Below, piece after piece: positions 9,982 to 19,228 of a DNA stretch of 64,000 nucleotides. The notes below the pieces were generated by a model. It worked only from the letters and a program-made list of their open reading frames with translations, ran no database searches and was not told where the DNA came from. This DNA comes from Balneicella halophila (GTDB lineage: Bacteria > Bacteroidota > Bacteroidia > Bacteroidales > Balneicellaceae): the NCBI RefSeq assembly GCF_003096835.1, contig NZ_QENZ01000005.1:62001-126000 (forward strand), given 5' to 3'. Numbering within the stretch: position 1 is the stretch's first letter; the number at the start of each line of letters is the position of its first letter. The position numbers and the translations under genes were made by a program.

Positions 9982-10540
9982 ATGAAATTAAAATTTGTTA
10001 GTTTATTTGCGTTTTTTTATAGCGCTGTTTTTTGTGTCATGTGATGATGACAACGATGGAGTAAAAGCACCTATAGACATTCCCACACCTGTAAAAGATG
10101 TGGAGTTTCCATTTGCATCATTCGATGGATCTAAAATTCCAGTAATAGGTCCTATAGATTTGAATTTTGATGCAGATCAATATCTAAAGGACAATGTACC
10201 TTTGGCTACCATTGATAATGTGAAGTCTGCAAAATTGAAAGACTTTATTGTGGAGTTGGAAGATAGTAGTTTTAAAGGTGATCTTACGGCAATCAGAGAT
10301 GCTGAAGTGTATCTAAAAGCAACAAATCCAGATCATGAAGAAATAAAAGTAGCATGGGTTATAGGAAATACAAATGGTGAGAAAATTGAGTTTGAAGTTG
10401 ATGACAGTATAGAATTGTTACCTTATTTTAAGGCAGAAGACCAATATTTATATCTTAGAAACATAGTAGGAGGTGATGGTTCATTAACTACTTTCACAGT
10501 TAAGTTAACTCCGAAGTGGGAAATGAGTTTTGGTGTTTAA
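9982..10540 (+). CDS. Putative lipoprotein with a poly-T frameshift in its signal peptide
   Basis: A ~185-residue lipoprotein of unknown function. The only ATG, at 9982, opens MKLKFVSLFAFF and then hits a stop, because a run of seven T (10012-10018) shifts the frame. With six T the frame joins the downstream reading frame and gives a textbook lipoprotein signal, MKLKFVSLFAFFIALFFVSC, followed by DDDNDG, an acidic stretch like Bacteroidota surface-export signals. As it stands, translation in the long frame could start only at a non-ATG codon such as TTG at 9995, which still reaches the lipobox Cys. The mature part is acidic, with no motif I recognise. It may be a sequencing indel, a phase-variable switch or a recent pseudogene. 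Confidence 0.6.
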
Positions 10541-10560
10541 ACCTTTAATTTAAACAAATT

Positions 10561-10593
10561 AAAAGAGCTATTTCATTCGAAATAGCTCTTTTT
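10561..10593. terminator. Bidirectional terminator
   Basis: A perfect 14-pair stem, AAAAGAGCTATTTC with GAAATAGCTCTTTT, around a 4-base loop, with T tracts on both strands. It serves the lipoprotein gene from the left and the baeRF-like gene from the right. Confidence 0.9.
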
Positions 10594-10614
10594 GCTTTTA
10601 CCTAAGTTCTTTTA

Positions 10615-11697
10615 TTAGAATCTTTTAATTAGCAAAATATCTCCAAAATCATTTAATTTCTCTTTGTCAGTAAAGATTACCTCACCATCCTTAGACCAAA
10701 CTTCCCAAGCGATTTTACTGACGATATCATCAGTGGTGTTTTGTTGATCTGAGACATTCTCTGCAATCTCGAAATTTCTTTCATCTTTAAAAACTACAGA
10801 TTGTTTGTAGTCCTGACTTACAATGAGTATTTGTCCCAATCCATCAATAGATGCTTTATATATTTCCTGAAGATCTGTGAGTACTCTTCCTTGTGAAACA
10901 ACTTCTTCCGCAGATGCTATAGCTGCTTCAGCTTTTCTATTCTTTTTATCAATAATCAACTTATAAGCTTGTTCTGTTATATGATCTTTGTCAGTATTAT
11001 TATAGTCAATGGAAGCAAAACCAAGGTAAGCTTCAGGTCGATTAGCGACTTCAAGAAGTTTGTTGTAATTATCCGCAGTGCAAATTACAACACATGGCTT
11101 CTTCGCTTCGTTATAAATGTCTACAAATGCTTTGTCTACATTGTTTAGATACTCCCTAATCAAACTATCCATATATTTGGGATCGCTTTTCTTTTTAGCA
11201 TTTGGTGCATAATATCCACTTTCTGGATAAGGAAAATCCTCGTTTTTTATTTCATTCACTATAGCTTCATCACTCGCTTCATATAAATCCACGCCACCTT
11301 GAGAGAGCACCATAATATAATAATCTCTTTCTTTCGTGTAATTTTTGATTAACGGACGAATAACGAAGCTTTCAGAAACGACATATCTTTCTATTTCTGT
11401 TTTACGCTCCAAGCGGATAATCTCCTTCTCATCATTTGAGATGAATATGTGTATGCTTTCAAGATTATAATTAGAGTCAATATCTTTTTCTAAGCTTCCG
11501 AGTTTATCTAACAATTTTGATATCTCCCTCTTATCATATTTATCTAATAACTCTTTTTCAGCTTTTGAAATATAATTTTTTAATTTGATGTCATCTTTCT
11601 CATTATCCGGATGGCTCCTGTGAGTATTAAATGATATGGTGAGACAGGGTGTATTACTTACTTTTGCTAATTTTTCTAACTGTTTGTGTAGTGACAT
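10615..11697 (-). CDS. Probable bacterial archaeo-eukaryotic release-factor-like (baeRF) protein
   Basis: A 360-residue cytosolic protein with no signal peptide or membrane segment. The middle part (a hydrophobic strand pattern IHIFISNDEKEIIRL, then DYYIMVLSQGGVDLYEA, then a central CVVICTADNYNKLLEVA) resembles baeRF domain proteins, distant relatives of eRF1/Pelota domains. The roles of this group are unknown, though ribosome rescue or toxin-antitoxin-like functions have been suggested from comparative genomics. This is recognition by overall pattern, not by a catalytic motif. It stands alone between two bidirectional terminators. Confidence 0.5.
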   Translation of the reverse strand: MSLHKQLEKLAKVSNTPCLTISFNTHRSHPDNEKDDIKLKNYISKAEKELLDKYDKREISKLLDKLGSLEKDIDSNYNLESIHIFISNDEKEIIRLERKTEIERYVVSESFVIRPLIKNYTKERDYYIMVLSQGGVDLYEASDEAIVNEIKNEDFPYPESGYYAPNAKKKSDPKYMDSLIREYLNNVDKAFVDIYNEAKKPCVVICTADNYNKLLEVANRPEAYLGFASIDYNNTDKDHITEQAYKLIIDKKNRKAEAAIASAEEVVSQGRVLTDLQEIYKASIDGLGQILIVSQDYKQSVVFKDERNFEIAENVSDQQNTTDDIVSKIAWEVWSKDGEVIFTDKEKLNDFGDILLIKRF

Positions 11698-11818
11698 AAT
11701 AAATTAGTTTTAAATTAATAAATAGTGTGAAAAATGAACTTCTAAAAATAAAATTATTAGTTTAATAGAAGCTTCTACTATATGAGGCTCAAATACCATG
11801 CAATAGTTCATGAAAAAT

Positions 11819-11854
11819 AAAAACCTTCTTAGATTTTAGGCTAAGAAGGTTTTT
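11819..11854. terminator. Bidirectional terminator between the rhodanese and baeRF-like genes
   Basis: AAAAACCTTCTTAG pairs perfectly with CTAAGAAGGTTTTT (14 pairs) around an 8-base loop. It ends the long minus-strand gene cluster to the right. Apart from this hairpin I see nothing in 11698-11872. Confidence 0.85.
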
Positions 11855-11872
11855 ACATTTATAACTTAGTCT

Positions 11873-12343
11873 CTATTTTTCAATCGTCATATACTGAAAC
11901 ATTCCATTTTCGTTACAGAGTAAATATCCGTTTTTTCTCCATGATTTAATACCCCCAGACAGAATGAAAACATTTTTATAACCAAGTTCCTTTAAAGTTG
12001 TAGCTGATAATAAGGAACGCCCACCGCTCTTGCAATAAACGACAATATCTGCATCAGCATCTTTTAAAACTTCTTGTACTTTAAATTCTAACATGCCCCT
12101 AGGTATCCATTTGGAATTATTAATATGCCCTATCATTCTTTCCTTTTCTGTTCGAACATCGAGAATAGTTATGTTTTCCCCAGATTCAATCATTTCATGA
12201 AGTTGCTCGGCACTTATTTGAGTAACTTTATCTTTATTTTCTTGGACAATTTGTTTGCCTGTTTTGATGTTTTCATCTACATCTTGTGAAAAAAGAAGAA
12301 CAGGAAGTAATGTAATGATGAGTGTTAAGACTTTTTTAAGCAT
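11873..12343 (-). CDS. Exported single-domain rhodanese-like protein
   Basis: A 156-residue rhodanese-fold protein with a Sec signal peptide (hydrophobic residues 5-19, FSQ at the probable cleavage site), so it acts in the periplasm. The active-site loop CKSGGRS places the persulfide-forming Cys at C104, and the loop has the length of sulfurtransferases rather than Cdc25 phosphatases. The CH2A-like motif ILDVRTEKER is at about 60-69. It is the last gene of a co-directional run that also holds cysH, but a sulfur-metabolism link is only inference. Substrate unknown. Confidence 0.8.
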   Translation of the reverse strand: MLKKVLTLIITLLPVLLFSQDVDENIKTGKQIVQENKDKVTQISAEQLHEMIESGENITILDVRTEKERMIGHINNSKWIPRGMLEFKVQEVLKDADADIVVYCKSGGRSLLSATTLKELGYKNVFILSGGIKSWRKNGYLLCNENGMFQYMTIEK

Positions 12344-12375
12344 GACTTTAAATTTTAGTTAGTGTAATTATTAAA

Positions 12376-14145
12376 TTAAATGCTTTTACAAACTTCTTTT
12401 AACCAATTTTTATGTTCTTCATCTAGTTCAGAACTCAGATTTTGATATACCCACTGGTTGTATTCGTTTAACCATTTTAATTCCTCATCATTAAGAAGTT
12501 CTTTAATTATAGGTTCAGTAAAAAATGGACAGATGGTTAAGGTCTCGTGTGCATAGAAGTTTCCGAACTCAGAAGTTTCATCTTCTTTACATAGGATAAG
12601 ATTTTCGTGACGAATACCATATTCTCCTTCTCGATATAGACCTGGTTCGTTGGAGGTAATCATTCCGGGTAAAATTTCTTGATCTTTTAATTCTTGACGG
12701 ATGCTTTGTGGACCTTCGTGTACGTTTAAAAAACAGCCCACTCCATGCCCAGTTCCGTGACCATAGTTTCTTAAGTTTTGCCAAAGTGGTTGTCGGGCAA
12801 TAGCATCAATGTTGCATCCCTTAGAACCCTTTGGGAATCTTGCTAAAGTCAGTGCAATCATTCCTTTTAGCACTAGAGTGTAGTCCTTATTAAAAATTTC
12901 TGAGGTGTTTCCTAAAGGTATAGTTCGAGTAATGTCAGTAGTTCCCTCAAGATACTGGCCACCAGAATCCAGTAAAAGAGAGCCACTGTCAGTTAGAGAC
13001 TTTGCATTTTCAGCTTTTGCTGAATAATGAACAATCGCACCATTTTCATTGTATCCGGCAATAGTTCCAAAACTTGCACCTTGAAATCCTTCCTGTTCGG
13101 CGCGGAAAGAAAGTAGTTTTTTGCCTACTTCATATTCACTTAGAGGTTCAGAACCTACAGCTTTTTTCAGCCAATAAAGAAAATGAACTAAAGCTACCCC
13201 GTCTTTTTGCATAGCTTTCCGCATCCCTTCGATTTCAGTAGCATTTTTTACGGCTTTCAGAAGTTGGGAAGGGGGAGTGGCGTAATAAAAATCGTTATCG
13301 TCTTGCAATCGTTCAAATATTGTTTGATTGCTATGTGCAGCTATTAATATCCGTTGATTTTTTACATTGGTTAAATATTGGAAAAAATCTTCATATTCAG
13401 CTAATCTCACATTAGCTTCGTCCAATTGTTTCTTGACAGTTGGACTACATTTTTCCATATTCACAAACAAAGTTGCATCTTCGTTAGTAATTAAGAGATA
13501 ACTTAAAAATACAGGATTATAAGCTACATCAAATCCTCGAAGGTTTAGAATCCATGCAATATCATCCAAACTGCTCACTAAATGCATTGTTGTATTTGAT
13601 TCCTGCATTTTTTCTCGAATAATCGCTAACTTATCTTTGGCTGATTGTCCTGCATACTCTAGAGGTTGAGTGATTATGGGTTGCATTTCACCTGCAATAC
13701 GAGTATCCCAAAGTTTAGCCAATAGCGGTAAATCTTTGACCTTGATATCTTTTACAGCCAACTTTTGCTCCAGCAATTGCCAATCATCATGAGCACAGCA
13801 TAGTCCATTTATTGCTACAGTTCCGTCACGCTCAACCTCGCTTTTTATCCATTCCATATAATGAGGAAAACCTTCTATTCCCTGTTTGAATAATTCAATG
13901 CCACTGTTTTTTAATTCCTCGGTAGCTTGTACAAAATATCGTGAATCTGTCCAAAGCCCTGCTTTGTCAAGAGTTACTACAACTAAGCCAGCCGAACCTG
14001 TAAAGCCAGACAGCCATTCACGTTCTTTCCATTCTTCGGGTAAATACTCACTCATGTGCGGATCAGCACTGTAAACGATAAATGCATTAACCTGATGTTT
14101 TTGCATTAACTTTCTGAGTGTCTTTAATTTTGTAGGCGTATCCAT
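12376..14145 (-). CDS. Xaa-Pro aminopeptidase (M24B family)
   Basis: A 589-residue cytosolic metalloaminopeptidase of the aminopeptidase P type, removing N-terminal residues that precede proline. It has the long three-part architecture: two creatinase-like N-terminal domains, then the pita-bread catalytic domain. Metal ligands are visible as the two Asp in LLDSGGQYLEGTTDITRT, the His in GHGTGHGVG, and the two Glu in SNEPGLY and GIRHENL. A C-terminal extension (LKWLNEYNQWVYQNLSSEL) is typical of the long form. The gene begins 3 bases after the preceding SDR gene and is followed at 32 bases by the rhodanese. Confidence 0.93.
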   Translation of the reverse strand: MDTPTKLKTLRKLMQKHQVNAFIVYSADPHMSEYLPEEWKEREWLSGFTGSAGLVVVTLDKAGLWTDSRYFVQATEELKNSGIELFKQGIEGFPHYMEWIKSEVERDGTVAINGLCCAHDDWQLLEQKLAVKDIKVKDLPLLAKLWDTRIAGEMQPIITQPLEYAGQSAKDKLAIIREKMQESNTTMHLVSSLDDIAWILNLRGFDVAYNPVFLSYLLITNEDATLFVNMEKCSPTVKKQLDEANVRLAEYEDFFQYLTNVKNQRILIAAHSNQTIFERLQDDNDFYYATPPSQLLKAVKNATEIEGMRKAMQKDGVALVHFLYWLKKAVGSEPLSEYEVGKKLLSFRAEQEGFQGASFGTIAGYNENGAIVHYSAKAENAKSLTDSGSLLLDSGGQYLEGTTDITRTIPLGNTSEIFNKDYTLVLKGMIALTLARFPKGSKGCNIDAIARQPLWQNLRNYGHGTGHGVGCFLNVHEGPQSIRQELKDQEILPGMITSNEPGLYREGEYGIRHENLILCKEDETSEFGNFYAHETLTICPFFTEPIIKELLNDEELKWLNEYNQWVYQNLSSELDEEHKNWLKEVCKSI

Positions 14146-14148
14146 ATC

Positions 14149-15048
14149 TTAATAATTTAGATTTGACAATAATTCTTCAATGCCAGTAGTCAATGAAGTC
14201 TTAGTTTTTATAATTTTCTGTGTTGTTTCGTCTGATTCGATGATATTGTCTTGAAGTCGTAAGTGATGACTTGTAAAAGTGGCTTCTAAATTTGGATAAA
14301 AACTTTTCAATGATTCGTAGATACCCATTCCGTCCCAATGTTCACTATTCGCAAGATATATAGATTGTTCTGGAGTTGTTAAGCTAAGATAGCAGATGAG
14401 TTGGGCTAAATCATTTACATGAACTGCACTTTGCTTATGTAGACCATCTGCATCTAACTGCAAGAGAGCATTGTATTTTGCATCGAAGATGCGCTTGTTT
14501 AATCCATAACTAAAATCCATGGCAGGATTGTAACCATATATGTCAGGTATCCTTACGATAGCAACTTCGCATTTATTTTCGAGCGTTTTTACATACTTTT
14601 CAGCACGGAACATGCTATGAGCATAAGGTGTTTCGGGCATTATTTCATTGGATAAATTGATTTCTTTGTTACTTTGTCCATAAACCTCTGTAGAGCTTAG
14701 GAAAATAAACCGTTTTACAGAATGCTCTTCCATTAAGTTTATCAGGTTAGCTGTACCCCAGTGATTGACCTGCTCCATATAATGATGAAAGCGTTCTGGC
14801 TGTTTAACAGTTGCTAAATGAACTGCAGTATCTATATCTTGCAGTGATTTGCTTAACTTATAATTGTCTAAAATGTCCCCTTCAATAAACTGAATTTTAG
14901 AGCTTTTGACAACTTGTTGTAATAATACATGCTTCCCTTTGCTAAGGTTATCGAAAATTCTTATTTCTTCAACGTCTTTATTACTGATGAGTTGTTGTAC
15001 CAAGGCGTTGCCTGCGTAGCCAGCACCTCCTGTTATGAGTACTTTCAT
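14149..15048 (-). CDS. Extended SDR (NAD-dependent epimerase/dehydratase family) with altered active site
   Basis: A 299-residue protein with the Rossmann start GGAGYAG (residues 7-13) and the body of an extended short-chain dehydrogenase, like UDP-glucose 4-epimerases or dTDP-glucose dehydratases. The Ser-Ser-Thr of the active site is present (FLSSTEVYG). In the usual Tyr-x3-Lys position, however, it reads TPYAHSMFRAEK, with Met where the catalytic Lys belongs. Either it is not catalytic in the usual way or a nearby Lys substitutes. Substrate unknown. It sits in a tight run with cysH (4 bases) and aminopeptidase P (3 bases); no other nucleotide-sugar genes are near. Confidence 0.75.
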   Translation of the reverse strand: MKVLITGGAGYAGNALVQQLISNKDVEEIRIFDNLSKGKHVLLQQVVKSSKIQFIEGDILDNYKLSKSLQDIDTAVHLATVKQPERFHHYMEQVNHWGTANLINLMEEHSVKRFIFLSSTEVYGQSNKEINLSNEIMPETPYAHSMFRAEKYVKTLENKCEVAIVRIPDIYGYNPAMDFSYGLNKRIFDAKYNALLQLDADGLHKQSAVHVNDLAQLICYLSLTTPEQSIYLANSEHWDGMGIYESLKSFYPNLEATFTSHHLRLQDNIIESDETTQKIIKTKTSLTTGIEELLSNLNY

Positions 15049-15052
15049 TTCT

Positions 15053-15703
15053 TTATTTTACTAGATCTGTATTTAATCCACATTCTGTTTTATTCATTCC
15101 AAACCAGCGAGAAGCTCGTTCGTCTCCCAATATCATTTTTCGCGTACAAGGTTCACAACCGATGCTCGAATAACCTTCTTTATCTAAAGGATGATGAGGG
15201 ATATTATGCTCTTTTAAATATTTAAAAATATCTTGTTTACTCCAATCTAACATCGGATGAAAACGCAAAGTGTTGTGTGGTGCTTTTTGTTCTGGTTTCA
15301 TTTGTTTCCTTACAGCACTTTGGTCGGCACGTACACCATTTATCCAGACATCATACTTCGTCAATACACTGTCTAAAGGTACAACTTTATTAACATGGCA
15401 ACAGCGTGTAGGATTTTCTGTAAATAGAAACTTCTCTACACTGTTTTTTTGTGAAGATTTTGGTGTTTCAGGATTTATATTGATAATGTTCAAATCGAAC
15501 AACTCACCTATTTCATCACGAAATTGTATTGTCTCAGGAAAAAGAAATCCAGTATTGATAAAATAAATTGGAATTTCTTTATCAATTCTACTGATGATAT
15601 GTAATAAAACTAAACTGTGTGTTTGGAATGAAGATGAAGAAAACAAACGCAAATCATGCGCTTGGTATTCTTCAATCTGTGTTTTTATCTCTTCAAATTT
15701 CAT
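15053..15703 (-). CDS. cysH: Adenylyl-sulfate (APS) reductase, iron-sulfur CysH type
   Basis: A 216-residue CysH-family reductase that makes sulfite from activated sulfate. A Cys-Cys pair (RCCHVNK) and a CxxC (GCEPCTRK) are the four [4Fe-4S] ligands that distinguish APS reductases from PAPS reductases. The C-terminal catalytic Cys is in KTECGLN, where the family usually has ECG(I/L)H, so Asn replaces His. I chose the ATG at 15703 (MKFEEIKTQ) over a TTG three codons upstream. No ATP sulfurylase or sulfite reductase is in this window, so the rest of the assimilation pathway must be elsewhere. Confidence 0.85.
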   Translation of the reverse strand: MKFEEIKTQIEEYQAHDLRLFSSSSFQTHSLVLLHIISRIDKEIPIYFINTGFLFPETIQFRDEIGELFDLNIININPETPKSSQKNSVEKFLFTENPTRCCHVNKVVPLDSVLTKYDVWINGVRADQSAVRKQMKPEQKAPHNTLRFHPMLDWSKQDIFKYLKEHNIPHHPLDKEGYSSIGCEPCTRKMILGDERASRWFGMNKTECGLNTDLVK

Positions 15704-15753
15704 TATCAACAAAGATAATAAAAAGTATGCCGAGTTTTGTATGATTTCGTATG

Positions 15754-16836
15754 TTAGGAGATAGGGTTTATCACTTTCTTATCGATATATTTGGAATTGA
15801 TAATTCTCAAAATACCCATATAGTTAAGTTTGAATTCAAGCAAATCGCCAACTTTATAATTTTTAGGATTGTTTTTCAAGTCTATCACTAACATATCTGA
15901 ACTTGCCCCCACAAATTCAATATTTTCATCAGTAGGGAAGATATGTTTTTGCTCTACATCTAACAAACCCACATCAATAATTGCTCTGTATGATTTCTCA
16001 CCAAGTTTTGATTCATCAAATTCAAAAGAGTCTCCTTCTAAGTTGGTGCCAAATTCGCCAGTAGGAACTACGGGCTTTTCAATCAATTCAATAATTTGTG
16101 AATGCAATGTGAAAATATCACTTTCCATAGATTTGATAAGTGTTTCGTGATAAACATCTGTGCCTAAAAACAAAGTTTCACCCACTCGGAAGTGATTAAT
16201 TCCTTTAGGTAAGATCTTTTGAAAGATTAGTGGTATTGTTACAGATGAGCCTCCAGAAACAAAGGGGATTTTTTTGTTGAATTTAGCCTCTATGAGTTGC
16301 GAATACAGGCTTAGTTGAATGAGTTTATCTTGATTTGGCAGAACTCCGTATAGACAGGAAAGATTTGTGCCTATTCCAATAACTTCAATATTAGGCAACT
16401 CGAATACTGATTGAAAAAAATGAATGAAGTCATCACGCATCACGCCCTCTCGTAACTCTCCCAAATCTATCATAATGATGATTTTGTGCGTTTTGTCTTG
16501 TTTTTGTGCTTCTTCAGAAAGAAGCTTTATTGTATCAATTCCAGTATTTAGACTTATGTCTGCATAGCGAACAACATTGGGGACAGCACGCTTTGCCGGT
16601 GGTTTTATATATATTGTTTCAATATCAGGATTGATTGATTTTATCGACTTCAAATTTGTAACTCGTGAATCACATATTTGCTTGATATCTAATTTCAAAA
16701 GTTCTAAAAGAAAAGTTTTGTTTCCACTGAGAATTTTTGAAACTACCGACCATTTTATGTTTTTCTTTGCAAATAACTTATCTAAATACTTAAAGTTTTT
16801 TTGAAGTTTTTTTCCGTCTAAAGTTATAAAAGCCAT
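15754..16836 (-). CDS. PLP-dependent alanine/ornithine racemase family protein
   Basis: A 360-residue fold-type III PLP enzyme. The PLP Lys is probably K34 in WSVVSKILSGN. The barrel motifs IIIMIDLGELREGV and FVSGGSSVT resemble ornithine/alanine racemase family proteins such as clostridial Orr, more than canonical Alr, which has a different C-terminal tyrosine motif. It should interconvert L- and D-forms of an amino acid in the cytosol; ornithine is a guess by similarity. It starts 3 bases after a GNAT acetyltransferase gene, so the two are probably co-translated. Confidence 0.72.
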   Translation of the reverse strand: MAFITLDGKKLQKNFKYLDKLFAKKNIKWSVVSKILSGNKTFLLELLKLDIKQICDSRVTNLKSIKSINPDIETIYIKPPAKRAVPNVVRYADISLNTGIDTIKLLSEEAQKQDKTHKIIIMIDLGELREGVMRDDFIHFFQSVFELPNIEVIGIGTNLSCLYGVLPNQDKLIQLSLYSQLIEAKFNKKIPFVSGGSSVTIPLIFQKILPKGINHFRVGETLFLGTDVYHETLIKSMESDIFTLHSQIIELIEKPVVPTGEFGTNLEGDSFEFDESKLGEKSYRAIIDVGLLDVEQKHIFPTDENIEFVGASSDMLVIDLKNNPKNYKVGDLLEFKLNYMGILRIINSKYIDKKVINPIS

Positions 16837-16839
16837 ATC

Positions 16840-17280
16840 TTATTTTTTTAGACGCATTTCAAGGTACGGATTGGTAAAACCAACCTTTTCATACAGGAAT
16901 ATTGCTGGATTGTTTTTCTCTACATGCAAAGCAATATCACCTTCCGTTTTTTCAATAACTTCAGTAATTAGCTTTTTGCCAATCCCTTTTCCGCGAATAT
17001 TTTTATGTGTTGCGATATAAACAAGAATATTCTCAGGAATATAACCTTTCATTCCTGTTTTGTTTATGACTACTGTTCCACAAATTTGCTCATCTTCATA
17101 ACCTACTAAAACGAATCCTCCGAATGACTCAGTTTCTTTAAGTGCATATTTCACGCATTGTTGAATTTGTTCCTTAGGGTCTCCATATTCTTCCAATTGC
17201 TCATATAGAAAAGAGATGAATTCTTCTCTTTGTTCATTATTTGGTTTACTATCTGGTGTGAAAAGTTTTGTTTTAAACAT
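16840..17280 (-). CDS. GNAT family N-acetyltransferase
   Basis: A 146-residue GNAT protein. The acetyl-CoA pyrophosphate-binding loop is at residues 94-104 (NIRGKGIGKKL), preceded by the strand ILVYIA and followed by LHVEKNNPAIFLYEKVGF, the classic motif B. The acceptor is unknown. Being first in a cluster with an amino acid racemase suggests a small amine or amino acid acceptor, but that is inference. It is probably the first gene of the minus-strand run ending at the rhodanese. Confidence 0.82.
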   Translation of the reverse strand: MFKTKLFTPDSKPNNEQREEFISFLYEQLEEYGDPKEQIQQCVKYALKETESFGGFVLVGYEDEQICGTVVINKTGMKGYIPENILVYIATHKNIRGKGIGKKLITEVIEKTEGDIALHVEKNNPAIFLYEKVGFTNPYLEMRLKK

Positions 17281-17421
17281 ATAAATCTATAAATATTTAG
17301 GTTGAATGTTAAAATTACAAGACAATTTGCACAAATTTCTTGCCTAACTTCTGAAATTTCAAAATACTTTACCATTGTTTAAAGCTATAAATAATTAGAT
17401 ATTGAATTATATTGGAGGTAG

Positions 17422-19134
17422 CTACATACCGAATTCAAGTCTAAAGATTTTAAATGATGATGGGGTAAGGTTGATGTGTACTCCCTCATTCATTAGTTGT
17501 GTCTTTGGTATTTTAAAATACTCTTTCTTTTCTCCACAAATTTCCATTCCAAATATCTTAGCACTATTTGAAATTTCCATTACTTCGAAAGTATGTTCAG
17601 GAATTTTAAGTTTAAACTGAAGATTGTCTGTTTTGTTAAAATTCAGCACAAAAAGGAGTCGCTCTGTATTGATGTGTCTGATGTACGCATAAATATAATT
17701 TTGGTCTAAACCTTCGCTATCGTTATTGGCATACATTAGGTCATAAAAAGCACCTTCAGCAACAGCCTCATGTTGGCTTATTTCCATGATTTTAGCGTAT
17801 TGCTTCCTTAATGCTTTTTGCCAGTCGGATAACTTAACTTCATTGAATTTACCTTTATTTGTCCATTTTTGAAATTCTGGCATCGTCCAATAATCAAAAA
17901 TAGTGGTGCGACCATCATCTCCGCTGTATCCGGAGGCACCATCAGCGGGTTCTCCGATTTCTTGACCCGAGTAAATCATTACAGGCCCAGTATGCATTGT
18001 GGCAGTAGCAAGCATTCCTGGAAGTGCTGAAAGAGCATTTCCTAAGAAATGTTTTGAGGCAAGACGTTGCTCGTCATGATTTTCTAAAAAACGCAGCATT
18101 TTAGGAAGTTGTGAGTCTAACTTTCGCCATACTTGTGTGAGTGATGATGCACTATGTCCATGTTGCATGATGTTTCTCAAAGTGTCATACAATCCGTCTT
18201 TGTCATAAAGATAATCAAAACGTCCTCGCTCAATGTAATCTTTGTATTTGTCAGGATTATAAACTTCAGCAATAAAATGAAGTTCTGGAAATTGTTCTTT
18301 TACTTGAGGGATAAGCCATTCCCAGAAAGCTACTGGTGTCATCTCTACCATATCGCAACGGAAGCCATCGACACCTTTTTTCGCCCAGTAGATTATGATG
18401 TCTTTCATCTTTTCCCATACGGAAGGTATGGGGTCGAAGTGTTCAGAGTTTCCATCTGAGTAGTTGATACCGTAGTTTAGTTTTACCGTTTCGTACCAAT
18501 CGTTTTTATCAATATGAGCAGAGAATTTGTCGTTGCCTGTGACCTTAGCTGGTTCTTCATGATACGGAGGACGAGGATTATCCATCGTAGTTCCACACTC
18601 TTCGGGCACTTGCAAAGGTTCATCGAGATAGTAAAAGTCATTTTGTGTAGAGAAATGTATCGTGGTATCGTCATCTGTCCCAAAATCGGAAACACCTTTA
18701 GGTTTCATATCCGATTTGTAAATTCTAGCTACATGATTAGGAACAAAGTCTATAATAACTTTAAGGTTCTCACGGTGAGTACGTAAAATAAGCTCATTAA
18801 ATTCTTGCATGCGTCGATTAGGCTTTTCAGCTAAATCAGGATCAATATCATAATAATCTTTGATGGCATACGGGGAACCAGCTTTCCCTTTAATAACACG
18901 AGGATTACCATCTTCTATTCCATATTTAGGATAACCTTCTACACAGGCGTGTTCTATTAGACCAGTATACCAGATATGCGTTGCACCAAGTTCTTTTATT
19001 CCTTGCAGAGCTTGCGTCGTTATATCATTGAGTTTTCCGCAACCATTTTGTTTGCGTGTACCATTTATTTTAGGCGATCTGGTGTAATTAGAAAATAATC
19101 TTGGAAGTAATTGATAGATGATAGGTTTTTGCAT
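17422..19134 (-). CDS. Alpha-amylase family glycoside hydrolase (GH13), cytosolic
   Basis: A 570-residue GH13 enzyme acting on alpha-glucans. All four conserved regions are present: VIIDFVPNH near 126-134, GVDGFRCDMVE with nucleophile D261, FIAEVYNP with acid/base E290, and FLENHDEQR with D354 as transition-state stabiliser. There is no signal peptide, so it should act on maltodextrin or stored glycogen in the cytosol. The C-terminal beta domain is short. It is a single gene with no sus or glg genes nearby. Exact specificity (amylase, maltogenic amylase or glucanotransferase) cannot be decided here. Confidence 0.88.
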   Translation of the reverse strand: MQKPIIYQLLPRLFSNYTRSPKINGTRKQNGCGKLNDITTQALQGIKELGATHIWYTGLIEHACVEGYPKYGIEDGNPRVIKGKAGSPYAIKDYYDIDPDLAEKPNRRMQEFNELILRTHRENLKVIIDFVPNHVARIYKSDMKPKGVSDFGTDDDTTIHFSTQNDFYYLDEPLQVPEECGTTMDNPRPPYHEEPAKVTGNDKFSAHIDKNDWYETVKLNYGINYSDGNSEHFDPIPSVWEKMKDIIIYWAKKGVDGFRCDMVEMTPVAFWEWLIPQVKEQFPELHFIAEVYNPDKYKDYIERGRFDYLYDKDGLYDTLRNIMQHGHSASSLTQVWRKLDSQLPKMLRFLENHDEQRLASKHFLGNALSALPGMLATATMHTGPVMIYSGQEIGEPADGASGYSGDDGRTTIFDYWTMPEFQKWTNKGKFNEVKLSDWQKALRKQYAKIMEISQHEAVAEGAFYDLMYANNDSEGLDQNYIYAYIRHINTERLLFVLNFNKTDNLQFKLKIPEHTFEVMEISNSAKIFGMEICGEKKEYFKIPKTQLMNEGVHINLTPSSFKIFRLEFGM

Positions 19135-19228
19135 ATCTGAACTTTTTGACTTGAATCACAAATATACTAAATCTACACGTCTTTAATAAAAGTATAATAA
19201 TACATTTTGGTTAAATATATTGGCGCTG

